A stretch of DNA of 64,000 nucleotides from Bartonella sp. JB63 (GTDB lineage: Bacteria; Pseudomonadota; Alphaproteobacteria; Rhizobiales; Rhizobiaceae): NCBI RefSeq assembly GCF_002022665.1, contig NZ_CP019788.1:930001-994000 (forward strand). The letters are read 5' to 3'. Of the stretch, positions 11,898 through 23,345 are shown piece by piece (within the stretch, counting starts at the first letter, position 1; each line of letters begins with the position of its first letter). Below the pieces are notes generated by a model. It saw only the letters and a program-made list of their open reading frames with translations, had not been told where the DNA came from and ran no database searches. The position numbers and the translations under genes were made by a program.

Positions 11898-13304
11898 TTA
11901 TAAATCCTTCCTCTTTAACTGCATAACAAGAGAAACAAAAGTCTCCCCACGTACTTCATAATTCTTAAATTGATCATAACTTGCACAAGCTGGAGAAAAC
12001 AAAATTACAGCGTCCTGCGTTACATCACAGGTTGCATCACTGGTCGCTTCGCGGACTGCATTTTCTAAAGTTAGACTCATCGAAAAAGGAAAAGAAGAAC
12101 CAATAATGCGCGCAAAATTTTCTGCTGCAGTACCAATTAAATACGCTTTACGAATTTTATAAAAAAATCCTTTAAGAGCATCAATCCCACCTTCTTTTGC
12201 CTGTCCTCCAACAATCCAAAAAATATTGTTAAAAGTAGCAAGTGCAGAAGCAGACGCCTCTGCATTGGTAGCTTTACTATCATTAATAAACAAAATAGAT
12301 CCAATCTTACACACCTGCTGCATTCGATGTGGAAGCCCTAAATAACTTGTTAAATGCTCTTCTATATCTAAGGTAGTAATTTTTAACATCTGCAAAGTTG
12401 CTAGAGCCATAAGAGCATTTCCCGCATTATGGTTTCCACGTAACGAAGTCATATTAGTCAAATCCGCAAGCAGATGACGATAACCATGACGAACAGAAAA
12501 AAGCTTTGTTCCTTCTACATAAAAACCATTTTTAATAAAACGCTCTTTAGAAACCGGCTCAATCTGATAACCTTCATCAAAGAGCTTTTGATATAAAGCA
12601 CGACAAGCTAAACTATCAAATGAAATAAGAGCACGAGAAGCTTTAGAAATAACACGCTCTTTAACCTGTGTATAATGTTCAAAGCTACCATGGCGATCGA
12701 TATGATCGGGTGTTAAATTCAACAAAAGACCAACAGTTGGCTGAAGAGATGGAGCTAATTCTATTTGAAATGATGAACATTCAATAACATAAATACGTTT
12801 TTTAACAAACGGTTTAAGCTTTAATATTGCTGTTCCAATATTTCCCCCTGTTTGCACATCATAACCCATTTTTTCTAAAAGATGGGAAAGTAAAGCAGTC
12901 GTTGTTGATTTACCATTTGTACCCGTAATAGCAATAAACGGAACATCCCAATCACAAAAACCATGTTGCTGTAAAAAAAGATTGCGAGCACGAACAAATA
13001 GCTCAATATCACCAATAATTTCTATATTTTCTTGACGTGCTTTTTCAACAACCCAATGTGGTCTTGGGTAAGTTAAAGGTATTCCAGGGGTTAAAATCAA
13101 TGCAACAAATTCTGACCAATCCTCATGATATAAATTCTTTGTCGGAATGTTTTCCTTACAAGCAGCTTCCACACTAGAAAAATTATCATCCCAAGCAACT
13201 ACTTCTGTACCACAAGAAATCAAAACTTTTGCTGTAGCTATTCCTGATTGCCCCAATCCAAATACAGCAACTTTTTGGCCTTTATAACACTCAACAGAAA
13301 TCAA
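11898..13304 (-). CDS. murD: UDP-N-acetylmuramoylalanine--D-glutamate ligase MurD
   Basis: Cytoplasmic ligase adding D-Glu to UDP-MurNAc-L-Ala. Motifs: [17 protein letters not shown] (UDP-binding Rossmann), [18 protein letters not shown] (ATP loop), [17 protein letters not shown] and LPHRMQQV, all expected for the Mur ligase fold; 468 residues. The start is a TTG at 13304: GAGGTGA lies 6 nt upstream and overlaps the mraY stop, only 4 bp away, so the two genes look translationally coupled. No ATG gives the complete Rossmann motif. Confidence 0.95.
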   Translation of the reverse strand: MISVECYKGQKVAVFGLGQSGIATAKVLISCGTEVVAWDDNFSSVEAACKENIPTKNLYHEDWSEFVALILTPGIPLTYPRPHWVVEKARQENIEIIGDIELFVRARNLFLQQHGFCDWDVPFIAITGTNGKSTTTALLSHLLEKMGYDVQTGGNIGTAILKLKPFVKKRIYVIECSSFQIELAPSLQPTVGLLLNLTPDHIDRHGSFEHYTQVKERVISKASRALISFDSLACRALYQKLFDEGYQIEPVSKERFIKNGFYVEGTKLFSVRHGYRHLLADLTNMTSLRGNHNAGNALMALATLQMLKITTLDIEEHLTSYLGLPHRMQQVCKIGSILFINDSKATNAEASASALATFNNIFWIVGGQAKEGGIDALKGFFYKIRKAYLIGTAAENFARIIGSSFPFSMSLTLENAVREATSDATCDVTQDAVILFSPACASYDQFKNYEVRGETFVSLVMQLKRKDL

Positions 13305-13308
13305 GATT

Positions 13309-14379
13309 TCACCTCAATTTAAGTGTTGAAAGACCGATCAACGCTAAGACAATTGCAATAATCCAAAAGCGTATCACGATCTGACTTTCTGTCCAACCTT
13401 TTTTCTCGAAATGATGATGTATCGGTGCCATAAGGAATACACGTTTTTTCGTTAGTTTGAACCAACCTACCTGAATAATAACTGACATCGCTTCTAAGAC
13501 AAAAAGTCCGCCGATAACAGCTAAAACAATTTCATGCTTCGTTGCGACAGCAACAAGTCCTAATAATCCTCCAAGAGCCAAAGAGCCGGTATCTCCCATA
13601 AAAATAGCCGCTGGGGGTGCATTAAACCATAAAAAACCAAGACCAGCACCAAAAACTGCTCCGAGTAAAACAGCTAACTCACCTGTGCCCGCCACATAAT
13701 GAATTTGTAAATAATCAGCAAAATTCACATTACCAGCAAGATAAGCAATCAATGCAAAAGATAAAGAGACAATCATTACGGGAACAATAGCAAGCCCATC
13801 AAGACCATCTGCCAAATTAACAGCATTACCCGTACCTACAATAACACAAGCGGTAAAAGGAATAAAAAACCAACTCAAATTAATAAAATAATCCTTTACA
13901 AAAGGCAAAGCTAATCCTGGTGAGCCAACTTTTAAAATAATAAAACAGGCAACGACAGCAATTATAAATTCCAAACTTAACCGTGCTTTTCCAGAAAAAC
14001 CTTTATGTGTTTTCTTTGTCACCTTAAGATAATCATCATAAAAGCCAATCATCCCAAAAGAAAGCATAACAAACAATGACACCCAAAAATAAATATTTAA
14101 TAAATCGCACCATAAAAATGCCGACACCATAATACCAATTAAAATCATTAATCCACCCATAGTAGGTGTCCCAGCTTTTTTAAAGTGAGTTTGAGGACCA
14201 TCAGCTCGAATTGGTTGTCCTTGACCCTGCCGACTTTTAAGAAAAGAAATAATACTTGGACCAAACAAAAAAACAATTAAACCTGATGTCAGAATAGCCG
14301 CAACAGTTCGGAAAGTAATATACCGAAAAACATTAACACCTGGAATCCAGTCATTAAACAAAGAAAAAAATAGCATCAT
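13309..14379 (-). CDS. mraY: Phospho-N-acetylmuramoyl-pentapeptide transferase MraY
   Basis: Integral membrane enzyme that transfers phospho-MurNAc-pentapeptide to undecaprenyl phosphate, giving lipid I. At 356 residues with about ten membrane spans it matches the family. The catalytic and magnesium-binding landmarks are [24 protein letters not shown] and [13 protein letters not shown]. Two adjacent ATG codons start the gene at 14379. It sits 22 bp after murF and 4 bp before murD. Confidence 0.98.
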   Translation of the reverse strand: MMLFFSLFNDWIPGVNVFRYITFRTVAAILTSGLIVFLFGPSIISFLKSRQGQGQPIRADGPQTHFKKAGTPTMGGLMILIGIMVSAFLWCDLLNIYFWVSLFVMLSFGMIGFYDDYLKVTKKTHKGFSGKARLSLEFIIAVVACFIILKVGSPGLALPFVKDYFINLSWFFIPFTACVIVGTGNAVNLADGLDGLAIVPVMIVSLSFALIAYLAGNVNFADYLQIHYVAGTGELAVLLGAVFGAGLGFLWFNAPPAAIFMGDTGSLALGGLLGLVAVATKHEIVLAVIGGLFVLEAMSVIIQVGWFKLTKKRVFLMAPIHHHFEKKGWTESQIVIRFWIIAIVLALIGLSTLKLR

Positions 14380-14401
14380 AGTGAAAAAAACCTAATTAAA
14401 A

Positions 14402-15823
14402 TTATAAAGAAATCACTTTATAGCGATCAAGAATTACAGTCACAATATTTGATAAATAAATGCGATGAGATGATTTAATCATAATAAGATCTCCATTCGA
14501 AATTTCTGAAAAAACAAGTGGCAAAATTTCTTCAATATTTTCAGCATGATAAACGTTAACATAAGCAGAAAGATCATTGGCTAAAAACTTCATTTCTTTG
14601 CCAACCAAAAAAACCAAATGAGCACCAGAAACACATATAGGTTCCAGCAAATCACGATGTAATTTTTCACTGTGATTGCCTAATTCAAGCATATCACCCA
14701 AAATAGCAATTCGTCTCCCACTTACACCTATTGGTCCTGTCGCAAGAAGATCAAGAGCAGCACGCATAGAAGCAGGATTAGCATTATAACTTTCATCAAT
14801 TAAATGAAACACACCACCATTTGGTAAAGATAGTTTATAAAGAGCTCCACGCCCTTTTTTAAGAGAAAAGCGACCTAAAGCAAGCGTAACATATGCTAAA
14901 TCAGCACCAACCGCATCACAAGCAGCAAGAACACTTAAACCGTTTTGTACCATATGTTGGCCAGGTGCACCAATTTTAATCATTATATCTTTCTGATCAA
15001 GATGTACAATCATACAAGAGCAATTTTCTAAAAGACGAACCTCCTTCGCTTGATAATCAGCGCAATTAGATTGACCAAAACTTCGAATTTCATTCACACC
15101 ACATTGTTTTGCTTTTTGAAGCAAATAAGAAAAAAAATGATCATCTGCATTTAAAAGAGCTATTCCGTCTTTGTCTAATCCTTCAAAAATTTCAGCCTTT
15201 GCATCTGCTATTTCTTCAAGATTTTTGAAAAATTCCATATGCCCAGCTGCAATACGAGTAATTAATACCACATGCGGACGAACCAAATTCACCAAAGGAC
15301 GAATTTCATCTTTATGATTCATACCAATTTCAAAGATACCATAATCACTATCTATAGGCATTCGCGCCAAAGTTAGTGGAACACCCCAGCAATTATTAAA
15401 AGAAGCAAGATTAGCATGAACCTTTCCAACAGTCTCAAGTGCTTGTTTAAGAGCTTCTTTTGTTGTCGTTTTCCCTACAGAACCTGTAATAGCTATAATT
15501 TTAGCTTTTGAACGTTTACGCGCTGCTTGCGCAAGATTTTCTAATGCTCGCAAAACATCAGGAACAACAATCATTGGAGCATCTATTTTTTTCACTTCAT
15601 CCAAACGATTCTCTGCAACAACTAAAACTCCAGCGCCTTGTGCGTAAGCATGTGCAGCAAAATCATGACCATCAAGATTATGCCCTTTAATACAGAAAAA
15701 AACATCACCTTTTATAAGAGTTCGGCTATCAATAGAAATCCCAGGAAAAATTTCTGGTAAACATCCAACTGTAAAACCATTCATCGCAGAAATGAGTGCC
15801 TGCTTATCCCATAAAGCTATCAT
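14402..15823 (-). CDS. murF: UDP-MurNAc-tripeptide--D-Ala-D-Ala ligase MurF
   Basis: Attaches the D-Ala-D-Ala made by DdlB to complete the pentapeptide precursor. The N-terminal substrate domain contains [19 protein letters not shown], the ATP loop is [20 protein letters not shown], and the later motifs [14 protein letters not shown] and [16 protein letters not shown] are diagnostic for MurF. ATG at 15823 with AAAGGAA upstream. Its start overlaps the 3' end of murE by 20 bp. Confidence 0.97.
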   Translation of the reverse strand: MIALWDKQALISAMNGFTVGCLPEIFPGISIDSRTLIKGDVFFCIKGHNLDGHDFAAHAYAQGAGVLVVAENRLDEVKKIDAPMIVVPDVLRALENLAQAARKRSKAKIIAITGSVGKTTTKEALKQALETVGKVHANLASFNNCWGVPLTLARMPIDSDYGIFEIGMNHKDEIRPLVNLVRPHVVLITRIAAGHMEFFKNLEEIADAKAEIFEGLDKDGIALLNADDHFFSYLLQKAKQCGVNEIRSFGQSNCADYQAKEVRLLENCSCMIVHLDQKDIMIKIGAPGQHMVQNGLSVLAACDAVGADLAYVTLALGRFSLKKGRGALYKLSLPNGGVFHLIDESYNANPASMRAALDLLATGPIGVSGRRIAILGDMLELGNHSEKLHRDLLEPICVSGAHLVFLVGKEMKFLANDLSAYVNVYHAENIEEILPLVFSEISNGDLIMIKSSHRIYLSNIVTVILDRYKVISL

Positions 15824-17270
15824 TTTTTAGTTCCTTTAAAGCAGCAATCACTTTCAAACGATCTGAAAAAGGATATGTTTTTTTCCCTATAATTTGTCCA
15901 TTCTCGTGACCTTTTCCTGCAATAATTAATGTATCTCCAGCTTTCAGCAATCCCACCGCATAATAAATTGCTTCACCGCGATCCGCTATTTCTATTGCTT
16001 CCGGTATTGCTTGTAAAATATCTTTTCGAATTTTCTCCGGAGCTTCTGTGCGAGGGTTATCATCCGTTACAATCACAATATCAGCTGTATTTCCTGCAAT
16101 TTTTCCCATCAAAGCTCTTTTTCCTTGATCGCGATCACCACCACAACCAAAAACAAGAATCAAACGTCCTTGTGTAAAAGGACGAACAGAAAGTAATACC
16201 TGCTCTAAAGCCTCTGGCTTATGCGCATAATCAACGTAAACAGGAGCACCATCTTCCGTTTCTCCAATCAATTCTAACCGACCAGGTGCTCCTTGTAACT
16301 TTTCAAGAGAGCGAAAAACCATATCTGGAGGTGCATGTGTTGCAATGGCCAAACCTGCAGCTATAAGTGCATTAGCTACTTGAAAATCCCCAGCAAGATG
16401 CAAATCAAATGTATAAATATTATTTCCCATCTGGCATTCGACACATTGTTTTAATTGTTGATTTTCAACACGATTAAGTGTGATGAATTTTCCTGTACGT
16501 CCAATTGTCAAAATTGGTCGGTGAGCTTGTATAACAACATCGATAACCTTTTGTGAGTAAATATCATCTGCAAAAATAAGAGCAGGTGCATCTTGTGGTA
16601 AAAGCGTATCAAATAATCTCATCTTAGCATAAAAATAATCCTCTATGCACTTGTGATAATCCATATGATCACGCCCTAAATTAGTAAAAGCAGCCGCAGC
16701 TAAACGCACTCCATCAATCCGACATTGATCAAGTCCATGTGAAGAAGCTTCAAGAGCTGCATGTGTAACACCTTCATTGGCAAATTCACATAATAAACGC
16801 TGCAATATCACTGGATCAGGTGTGGTTAGAGAACCAAGATCTTGACGTTTAGGGGAAACAACACCCACTGTTCCTATACTAGCAGCGCAAAAACCAACAT
16901 ATTTCCAAATTTGCCGAACAAAAGATACAACCGATGTCTTACCGCTTGTACCTGTAACAGCCACTATTGTTTCAGGTTGAGAATCATAAAAACGGGCGGC
17001 AGCTATAGCTAAACTATGGCGCACATCCAAAACACGGACAACGGGAACAAGTGAATTCTCAAAAACAAAATCATGATCTGTAACGATTACCCGTGCACCA
17101 CGCTTTACAGCATCATTTACATACTCTCTGCCATCCTTTTGATTTCCCTTAAGCGCCACAAAAACATAACCTGGCAATATTTGACGAGAATCGGCGCTTA
17201 TCCCTGTAATTTCAATTGATGCAAGATAATTATCTTTAATACACTCTATAAATAATTCTCCAAGCAACAT
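15804..17270 (-). CDS. murE: UDP-MurNAc-dipeptide--meso-diaminopimelate ligase MurE
   Basis: Adds the third amino acid of the stem peptide. The motif DDNPR (in [19 protein letters not shown]) marks a meso-diaminopimelate enzyme rather than a lysine one. Other motifs: [20 protein letters not shown] at the N-terminus, [16 protein letters not shown] (ATP loop), LTTPDP, and [11 protein letters not shown]. 488 residues, ATG at 17270. It follows ftsI after 44 bp. Confidence 0.97.
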   Translation of the reverse strand: MLLGELFIECIKDNYLASIEITGISADSRQILPGYVFVALKGNQKDGREYVNDAVKRGARVIVTDHDFVFENSLVPVVRVLDVRHSLAIAAARFYDSQPETIVAVTGTSGKTSVVSFVRQIWKYVGFCAASIGTVGVVSPKRQDLGSLTTPDPVILQRLLCEFANEGVTHAALEASSHGLDQCRIDGVRLAAAAFTNLGRDHMDYHKCIEDYFYAKMRLFDTLLPQDAPALIFADDIYSQKVIDVVIQAHRPILTIGRTGKFITLNRVENQQLKQCVECQMGNNIYTFDLHLAGDFQVANALIAAGLAIATHAPPDMVFRSLEKLQGAPGRLELIGETEDGAPVYVDYAHKPEALEQVLLSVRPFTQGRLILVFGCGGDRDQGKRALMGKIAGNTADIVIVTDDNPRTEAPEKIRKDILQAIPEAIEIADRGEAIYYAVGLLKAGDTLIIAGKGHENGQIIGKKTYPFSDRLKVIAALKELKNDSFMG

Positions 17271-17314
17271 AATTATTTACCTTTATATTAATTTTCTACT
17301 ACCGTTTTCGATAG

Positions 17315-19041
17315 TCAAAAATCGCTTTTTGTTCTTATAATTGGTTCATATTCTTTCCTAAAATCCGGTTCTACTCCAAGAAAAATAGCCGAACGACGAA
17401 TAATGTTTGCAAGCATTGGTGCTGCATTCATCGCTGCTGTTGCTGAATGTTTTTTATCTTCAGGTTTAGGTTCATCAATGATTGTTAAGACAATATAAGA
17501 CGGATTATCTATAGGAAAAGCAGCCAAAAAACTATTAAAGTTTTTTTCCTTAGAATATTTCCCCTTTTCAACTTTTTCAGATGTTCCTGTCTTACCACCA
17601 ATACGATAACCCACCACCTTCGCATTACGACCCGAACCAATATCGCTATTCAATTTATAAAGATAACGCATATCCTGACTTGTTTGAGGATGGAGAACCT
17701 GTTTGGCATGTTTCAAAGCCTCTTCTTTAGAGCGTTTTAAAAACGTAGGGTCAATCAACAAACCACCATTCATTAAAGCGGCAGCAGCTACCGCCGTTTG
17801 CAATGGCGTTGTTGCAATACCATGTCCAAAAGAAATCGTCATGGAATTGATATCCTTCCAATAACGAGGATAAATTGGTTGGGCAACTTCAGGTAATTCT
17901 GTTAACATACGATCAAGTAAACCAAGGCGTTTTAAAAAATTGCGATGTCCATCTACTCCTATTGCTAAAGCCTCTTTGGCAGAACCAATATTAGAAGAAT
18001 AAATAAAAACTTCCCATAATGTTAAAGGGCGATTTTTCCCATGAAAATCACGAATAAAATGATTGCGACTTGCCTGAATTGGTTGAGAAGCGTCAATAAT
18101 ACTATTTAAATGCAAAAGACCTGAATCAAGTGCCATTGCAGTAGTAAAACTTTTGATAATTGACCCCATTTCAAAAGTTCCAGCTGTCATCCGATTAAAG
18201 CGATCACTTTTAAGAGCATCAACAGGATTCGCAGGAGAAAAATCAGGCACAGAGGCCATAGCTAAAATTTCACTGGTATGAATATTTAGAATAACAGCTC
18301 CTGCAGCAATTGCTTTATAACGTTTCATGGCTTCCATCAGTTCAGCATGTACGATTGCCTGAACACGTACATCAATCGAAAGTTGCACTGGCTTCAATGA
18401 TTCCTCACTTGCAAGACCAGTCGCACGAAGAATACTCAAACCATTATCATCAATATATTTTTCCATGCCAGCTAGGCCTTGATTATCAACATTAACCATG
18501 CCAAGAATATGTGGAGCTATAGATCCACTTGGATAAAAACGACGTATTTCGGTACGAAAACCAATACCTGGAATGCCGAGTTCCATAATTTGTGCCTTTT
18601 GCGTTGGAGTTAACCCACGTTGAATCCAAGAAAAACCTGTATTTTTTTTAAACGTTTATAAACTTCCTGCCAATTGAGTTTTGGCAAAACTGTCGAGATC
18701 AATTCGACCGTTTCATCCACATCAATAATGCGACGTGGTTCAGCAAAAAGAGAATAGGTTGTAATATCTTTTGCTAATAAACGGCCATTGCGATCAATAA
18801 TATCAGGTCGAGAAGCTAATTGTACCATTATCGGTCCTTTTGCTTCTTCAATTTGGCCACCTTTAAGCCCATAGGAAATAAGACACCCTCCTATAAGTCC
18901 GTAAAGAAAAATAAAACACAATAAAGAAAAAACCAAGCGTGAACGGTTAAAATATGGTTGGCACATAGAAGGAATTAGAGGATTCAATTGACTACTTAAA
19001 TAATTTTTCTTTCGTGAAAACGGAAATGATAATTGCATCAC
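17315..19041 (-). CDS. ftsI: Peptidoglycan transpeptidase FtsI (PBP3), split by a frameshift
   Basis: Septal class B penicillin-binding protein. It lies in two frames. The first (19041 to 18610) holds the cytoplasmic tail, the membrane anchor (LVFSLLCFIFLYGLIGGCLI) and the start of the periplasmic domain, then drifts to a stop. The second (to 17315) holds the transpeptidase domain with active-site SIIK (MGSIIKSFTTA), SSN (IYSSNIGSAK) and KTG (GGKTGTSEKV). The second frame reads NTGFSWIQRGLTPTQKAQIM directly from the A8 run at 18642-18649, so one extra A (or two fewer) restores a full protein of about 574 residues. ftsI is essential, so this is a sequencing error, slippage-corrected expression, or a very recent mutation. 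Overlaps ftsL by 4 bp. Confidence 0.93.
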
Positions 19042-19442
19042 CGTCCACCTTTTTGAACAAAACTATTTCTATGAGCACTACGATTCTCAACTAAAAAAGC
19101 TTTATCATCTTCAAAAGTATTCTGCTTAATCAATTCTTCAATTTTATCCTTCAAACGCATTGGAATATCTTTTAATTTTACAACTTGACGTGGTTGTATT
19201 AGCTCCAAGTTCAGTTCTTTTTGGTAACGTTCTGCAAGTTTTTTCATTCGTGAAGGCTCAATCATTAAAGCCCATTCAGTATGGAGCAAATTAACCATAT
19301 TTTTTTCGGCTGCAATTTCTCGCTCAATACGATGCAATTCACCAATTTGTTTTTGGACATCATATTTAATCTTATAAGTAAGACCTGCCATACAGATCAT
19401 AACGACTACTAAAATCACATCTAATGTGCGAAAAATTATCAT
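19038..19442 (-). CDS. ftsL: Cell division protein FtsL
   Basis: Small bitopic divisome protein (134 residues) that with FtsB and FtsQ regulates FtsWI. It has one N-terminal membrane segment ([20 protein letters not shown]), then a coiled-coil heptad stretch ([20 protein letters not shown]), and the short motif [10 protein letters not shown]. Sequence conservation in this family is low, so the call rests on topology and position: it overlaps rsmH and ftsI by 4 bp each, exactly the ftsL slot. Confidence 0.9.
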   Translation of the reverse strand: MIIFRTLDVILVVVMICMAGLTYKIKYDVQKQIGELHRIEREIAAEKNMVNLLHTEWALMIEPSRMKKLAERYQKELNLELIQPRQVVKLKDIPMRLKDKIEELIKQNTFEDDKAFLVENRSAHRNSFVQKGGR

Positions 19443-20446
19443 TTCTTACTGCCTTCAAAACGAGCAATTTCTGCCAAGCGAAATAATTTCATATCCGCTG
19501 CAACAGCAGCTTCTTGAGTCCGTATACCAATACGTAACCTCGCAGAACGTGCACGAGGATTTTGCTGTAATTCTTCTTGTGTCGCAGTTTTTACACCTTT
19601 AAACAAAGGAACAAAGGTCGCTGGAACTGATTTTATTTCAGGAAGATAACGTGATCTCTTTCTATGACCCGAGCGAGCAGATAAAAATTTTTTTACCATG
19701 CGATCTTCAAGCGAATGAAAGCTAACAACTGCCAAACGGCCTTCTGCTTTTAAAACGCGCTCAGCAGCGAATAAACCACATGCAAGTTCGCCAAGCTCAT
19801 TATTAACATAAATGCGCAGTGCTTGAAATACACGCGTTGCAGGATGAATATGATCACCTGGTTTGCGCCCTATTAAAGTTTCGATAGCATGAGCAAGATC
19901 AATTGTACGTAAAAAAGGACGTACACAACGACGTTTATCAATCATCCGTGCAATTCGACCTGCGTAACGCTCTTCCCCTAACGTCTTAAACAGTTGCGCC
20001 AAATCATCTACCTTTAAATAATTAACAACATCAGCTGCTGTAAAACCGGTCTGTGCCATTCGCATATCTAATGGACCATCTTTTTGAAAAGAAAAACCAC
20101 GTTTGGCTTCATCAAGCTGCATAGAAGAAACACCTATATCAAGAATAACTGCGTCTACCTGCTCTTTCACCACGCGATCCAACTGTGAAAACTTTGCTTG
20201 AACTAAATGAAGACGTGGAAAAAATTGATCAACAAGTGCTTGTCCCTCACGAATTGCATGAGGATCATGATCAAGCGCAATAACTTCTGCACCTGCATTC
20301 AATAGAGCACGCGAATAACCACCAGCACCAAAGGTGCCATCAATTACTCTCGCTCCAGCTAATGGTGCAATTCCAGCTAATACCGACTGCAACAATACTG
20401 GAATATGGCGTTCAACTCCACTATCCTGCCTTATCAAATAACCCAT
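19439..20446 (-). CDS. rsmH: 16S rRNA (cytosine-1402-N4)-methyltransferase RsmH (MraW)
   Basis: SAM-dependent methyltransferase acting on 16S rRNA in the 30S subunit. Motifs: [16 protein letters not shown] site [48 protein letters not shown] and [15 protein letters not shown], all typical. 335 residues, ATG at 20446. It is the first gene of the dcw run in this window; 250 bp separate it from the RNase P RNA and no mraZ lies between, although mraZ usually precedes it. Confidence 0.97.
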   Translation of the reverse strand: MGYLIRQDSGVERHIPVLLQSVLAGIAPLAGARVIDGTFGAGGYSRALLNAGAEVIALDHDPHAIREGQALVDQFFPRLHLVQAKFSQLDRVVKEQVDAVILDIGVSSMQLDEAKRGFSFQKDGPLDMRMAQTGFTAADVVNYLKVDDLAQLFKTLGEERYAGRIARMIDKRRCVRPFLRTIDLAHAIETLIGRKPGDHIHPATRVFQALRIYVNNELGELACGLFAAERVLKAEGRLAVVSFHSLEDRMVKKFLSARSGHRKRSRYLPEIKSVPATFVPLFKGVKTATQEELQQNPRARSARLRIGIRTQEAAVAADMKLFRLAEIARFEGSKK

Positions 20447-20696
20447 CTTGACTTATGTTTTTCAAATCAATAGCCATCAATGGCATATGACATTATCATA
20501 ACTAAAACTTTAATTCTTGTCCTTACTACGAAGTAGTCAATCAAATTAAAGCTGAATCACTAAACACATTGTCTCATTAATACTTAAAGAAATGTTATAA
20601 TTTTTAAAAAACGCTTTATTTTTAAACGTAAAAACTCCAAAAAATATGCATTTCTATAAATAATGTATATGAAATTCTTTATTATATAGAAAATAT

Positions 20697-21085
20697 CAGT
20701 CGGCCTATAAGCCGGGTTCTGTTAGTAAAGTTTACTCTTTACATGGCAACCATTCATCTAGGACGGATGTTACCATCCGCCTCATGCAACCCACCCAAAT
20801 GACTCGCCTGGAAACTGGCTGCAAGTCAAACCTTGCACATCATTTCTATTCGGTCTTGCTCCCGATGGGGTTTACCTTGCCACACTCATTACTGAGTGCG
20901 CGGTGGGCTCTTACCCCACCCTTTCACCCTTACCTATAAAAATAGGCGGTTTGCTTTCTGTGGCACTTTCCCTAGGGTCACCCCCGCCGGGCGTTACCCG
21001 GCATCGTTTTTCCATGGAGCCCGGACTTTCCTCACCTATCACTTTTTAGCATTGGACACGCGCGGTTGCCCAGCCGACTGACTTC
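20697..21085 (-). ncRNA. rnpB: RNase P RNA (type A)
   Basis: Catalytic RNA that trims the 5' leader of tRNA precursors. On the minus strand it begins GAAGTCAGTCGGCTGGGCAA and ends near AACAGAACCCGGCTTATAGG, the conserved 5' and 3' signatures. CAGTCGGC at the 5' end pairs with GCCGACTG at the 3' end to form helix P1. GAGGAAAGTCCGGGCTCC (near 21020-21037) is the hallmark of conserved region I. The length of about 389 nt is normal. Ends are set by P1 and are accurate to a few bases. Confidence 0.96.
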
Positions 21086-21178
21086 ATTATCTATACAATA
21101 TTTTTCAAAAAGTGAAAATAGTAACCAAAAGATATTTTATAAGTCTTATCAAGATAAGTTAATCGGTTACAAAACACA

Positions 21179-21691
21179 TTACCTTCTCAATGAAGCTAAA
21201 TACGTTTTAACTTTTGAGCAATATCTTGCAGAAACAGAATTCATTTTTTTTGCAGAATGACCTGCATTATATTTAAGAACTGTACGGCATGTATCTCCCC
21301 TACTTAATTCATGTGCCCGAGCCAAATAACGCATACCATATTCAAGATTGATTGCAGGTTCATAAAGATCTTTTACAGGACCATTAAAACCCAGCCATCG
21401 CGCAGTAGAAGGTTTAATTTGCATTAATCCTATTTCACCAGAAGAACCTTTTGTGCGTGCATTATAACTACTCTCAACATTGATAACAGCATGTGCCAAA
21501 TTAATAGGAACTTTATGTTTAATCGCAATTTTTTGAATGAGACCCTCATAAGGACGCACAGATAGCTTAGAAGAAGTAAATACTGAACTCTTACTTGAAT
21601 CTACAATATTCATTCCTGCAAAAGCTATATTGATATTTAACATAAAAAATACAGCAAATGCTGTACTTAAAAAGATTTTCAAGAACTGCAT
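21179..21691 (-). CDS. Small lytic transglycosylase (SLT domain), secreted
   Basis: Putative peptidoglycan-cleaving lytic transglycosylase. From the ATG at 21691 (GAGAGAAAG just upstream) there is a signal peptide (MQFLKIFLSTAFAVFFMLNI, ending about NIAFAG) and an SLT domain: catalytic glutamate in HAVINVESSYNARTKGSSGE, then GLMQIKPSTARWLGF and LEYGMRYLARAHE with YNAGH near the end. The mature part is only about 145 residues, so it is a single-domain enzyme. The frame is open to 21781, but the longer start would bury the signal peptide. Periplasmic location is inferred. It is monocistronic, upstream of rnpB. Confidence 0.88.
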   Translation of the reverse strand: MQFLKIFLSTAFAVFFMLNINIAFAGMNIVDSSKSSVFTSSKLSVRPYEGLIQKIAIKHKVPINLAHAVINVESSYNARTKGSSGEIGLMQIKPSTARWLGFNGPVKDLYEPAINLEYGMRYLARAHELSRGDTCRTVLKYNAGHSAKKMNSVSARYCSKVKTYLASLRR

Positions 21692-21781
21692 TCTTTCTCT
21701 CTTCACTAATACATTTGTAATCCTAACCATAATGATCTTGAAAATGTATTTTATTGAATAAAAAAAGCCAAAAAACGTCAT

Positions 21782-22335
21782 AAAAATGAAAATATTAAGA
21801 TAATTTCAAGATATTTATAATATCAGAGAATAACTCTTCAAAATTTTGATTATATTTTTTTATTTTATACAGAAAAAAACTAATAAAAATTTATAATATA
21901 GTGAAAAATATAATGCATTTATCATTCATATATTACGATGAGAAATTTTAAGTAGAAAAAATTTTATCACTTTCAATACAATATTATCAAAATTCTATTA
22001 ATATTAAATTAATAATTCTATCGTATCAATGTAAGCTTAAATACTTGCATTTAATACCTTTTTAACTGTCATCACATAATAGTTTGAAAACGACTATCTG
22101 TTATATTCAATAACTAAAGCATGTTAAAAACCTAATGCTCAGAAATTACTCATTATAATCAATACTTTAAATATACATTTACACAAAAATGTGATTGAAT
22201 TTCATTTTCAAAAAAACAATATATGACTTTTATATATTATTTCTAAAACAGAAGATATTAAATTATAATTTAAAAAATTATTGTGATTTAGATGCAATTT
22301 AATATTTTTATATGTTGTAATTTTTAGGATTAAAA
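21782..22335. other. AT-rich intergenic stretch
   Basis: About 550 bp between divergently oriented genes. Very AT-rich, stops in all frames, no RNA-like structure or repeat recognised. It must hold the promoters of the transglycosylase gene and of the small membrane protein that follows. Confidence 0.6.
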
Positions 22336-22650
22336 ATGATAAAATTCTGTTGGCATAATGTTATCGTAGTTTTTTTACTTATCTTTATAACTAGTTTATT
22401 AACCTATTACTTTTTATTTAATAGGATGATTGTTTCTCAACAGATTAATACAACAAAAGACATGCAGTCAAAAGAAGCAATATCTCTCCCGAAAGTTACA
22501 ATGAGCGTTTCTAAAATGAATGACCGACAAAAACAAAAAATTGTTTATCAAGCACACAAAGATGCAATTGCTTCTGCTCTTGCAAGCGGTCAAAATAATG
22601 AGCAAGCGCAAAAATTTGCAGCAATCGTGATCAGAGCTATATCAGAATAA
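22336..22650 (+). CDS. Hypothetical small membrane-anchored protein
   Basis: 104 residues, not recognised. It has one N-terminal hydrophobic segment (NVIVVFLLIFITSLLTYYFL) and a polar, mostly helical tail rich in K, Q and A (DRQKQKIVYQAHKDAIASAL, NNEQAQKFAAIVIRAISE). The tail would lie in the periplasm if the N-terminus is cytoplasmic. ATG at 22336 with AGGAT about 7 nt upstream. Length, a sensible start and non-random composition argue for a real gene. It stands alone. Confidence 0.6.
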   Translation: MIKFCWHNVIVVFLLIFITSLLTYYFLFNRMIVSQQINTTKDMQSKEAISLPKVTMSVSKMNDRQKQKIVYQAHKDAIASALASGQNNEQAQKFAAIVIRAISE

Positions 22651-23223
22651 ATTCCACGTCTTTCTATTGTAAACTCTTATTAATCATTTTTTATAATTTT
22701 AAGACAATTATATGTTTGTAAATGGTTTTACTGTCCCGTCGCATTTTTCACTCATCTTCAAAATAATAGTGAAGAAGTGTACTCAAGATTTTAATTTTTA
22801 TATTAAGAAGTACAATCAAAATAGGACATGTACTAAATACTCAAAACCCATATTCTATGTTTCCTTTCCTTCTAGAGATGAAGTTCATTCAATAACCTTT
22901 TTTGCTCCGATTACCTTCTAAGGTATCATATCTTCTCTCAAGATTTCATATTACTCACATCAGATAAATTTATTTATTTTTCCTTTTTGTATGCCCTGAG
23001 TACGATGATCTATAAGAAAAACAAGCCATCCACTGAAAAATATTGAATTCTTATATAGCATTTAAGCCTCTTCTATTCTTTCGTGAAATCAAAACTAACC
23101 TTGTAGAGATACTTTGATATGGATCTATAGCTTGTTGCGCTTAATCAATGTGATGGCCTTATTATGCTCACGACAGCTCTCAAATGTTCTAATGAAAAAC
23201 AAAATTATAGAACACATATATTT
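22651..23223. other. Intergenic stretch, no gene supported
   Basis: AT-rich. The two short plus-strand open frames here have no ribosome binding site or recognisable protein features. Nothing else seen before the RNA element that starts at 23224. Confidence 0.5.
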
Positions 23224-23259
23224 AAAAAAAACCCGACTGAAGAAACACTTCAGCCGGGT
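23224..23259 (-). terminator. Rho-independent terminator of the candidate RNA
   Basis: ACCCGGCTGAAG pairs with CTTCAGTCGGGT (12 bp, one G-U wobble) around a TGTTT loop, followed by eight T on the minus strand. No T run follows on the plus strand, so it works in one direction only. Confidence 0.85.
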
Positions 23260-23345
23260 CAGACAATCTAAGGGATCCACGCGGGGGGGGGGAATAGGTT
23301 CCCTGACTGTCTGCTTGCATCACCTATTAAGGTGAATAACACAGT
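23224..23345 (-). ncRNA. Candidate structured small RNA with intrinsic terminator and a C10 loop
   Basis: On the minus strand this GC-richer island folds into three hairpins: TCACCT-TAAT-AGGTGA (23321-23336 on plus); a long stem with CAGACA/TGTCTG and AGGGA/TCCCT (about 23261-23312) whose loop carries ten consecutive C; and a 12-bp terminator stem with a T8 tail (23224-23259). A possible promoter lies upstream (TTGTTG, 16 bp, TAATAT, about 23351-23378). No minus-strand gene follows, so this is an independent RNA rather than a leader. It could belong to the genus-specific Brt small RNAs of Bartonella, but I cannot verify that. Confidence 0.65.

Noticed and set aside
22712..22921. 69-codon plus-strand open frame
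   Set aside because: No ribosome binding site, no protein features, random-looking composition in AT-rich DNA.
23114..23335. 73-codon plus-strand frame across the G10 tract
   Set aside because: It runs antisense through the structured RNA element and its terminator; the RNA explains the sequence better.
23224..23345. tmRNA, SRP RNA or 6S RNA
   Set aside because: None of the conserved tmRNA, SRP (GGAAGCAGCC-type loop) or 6S signatures is present.
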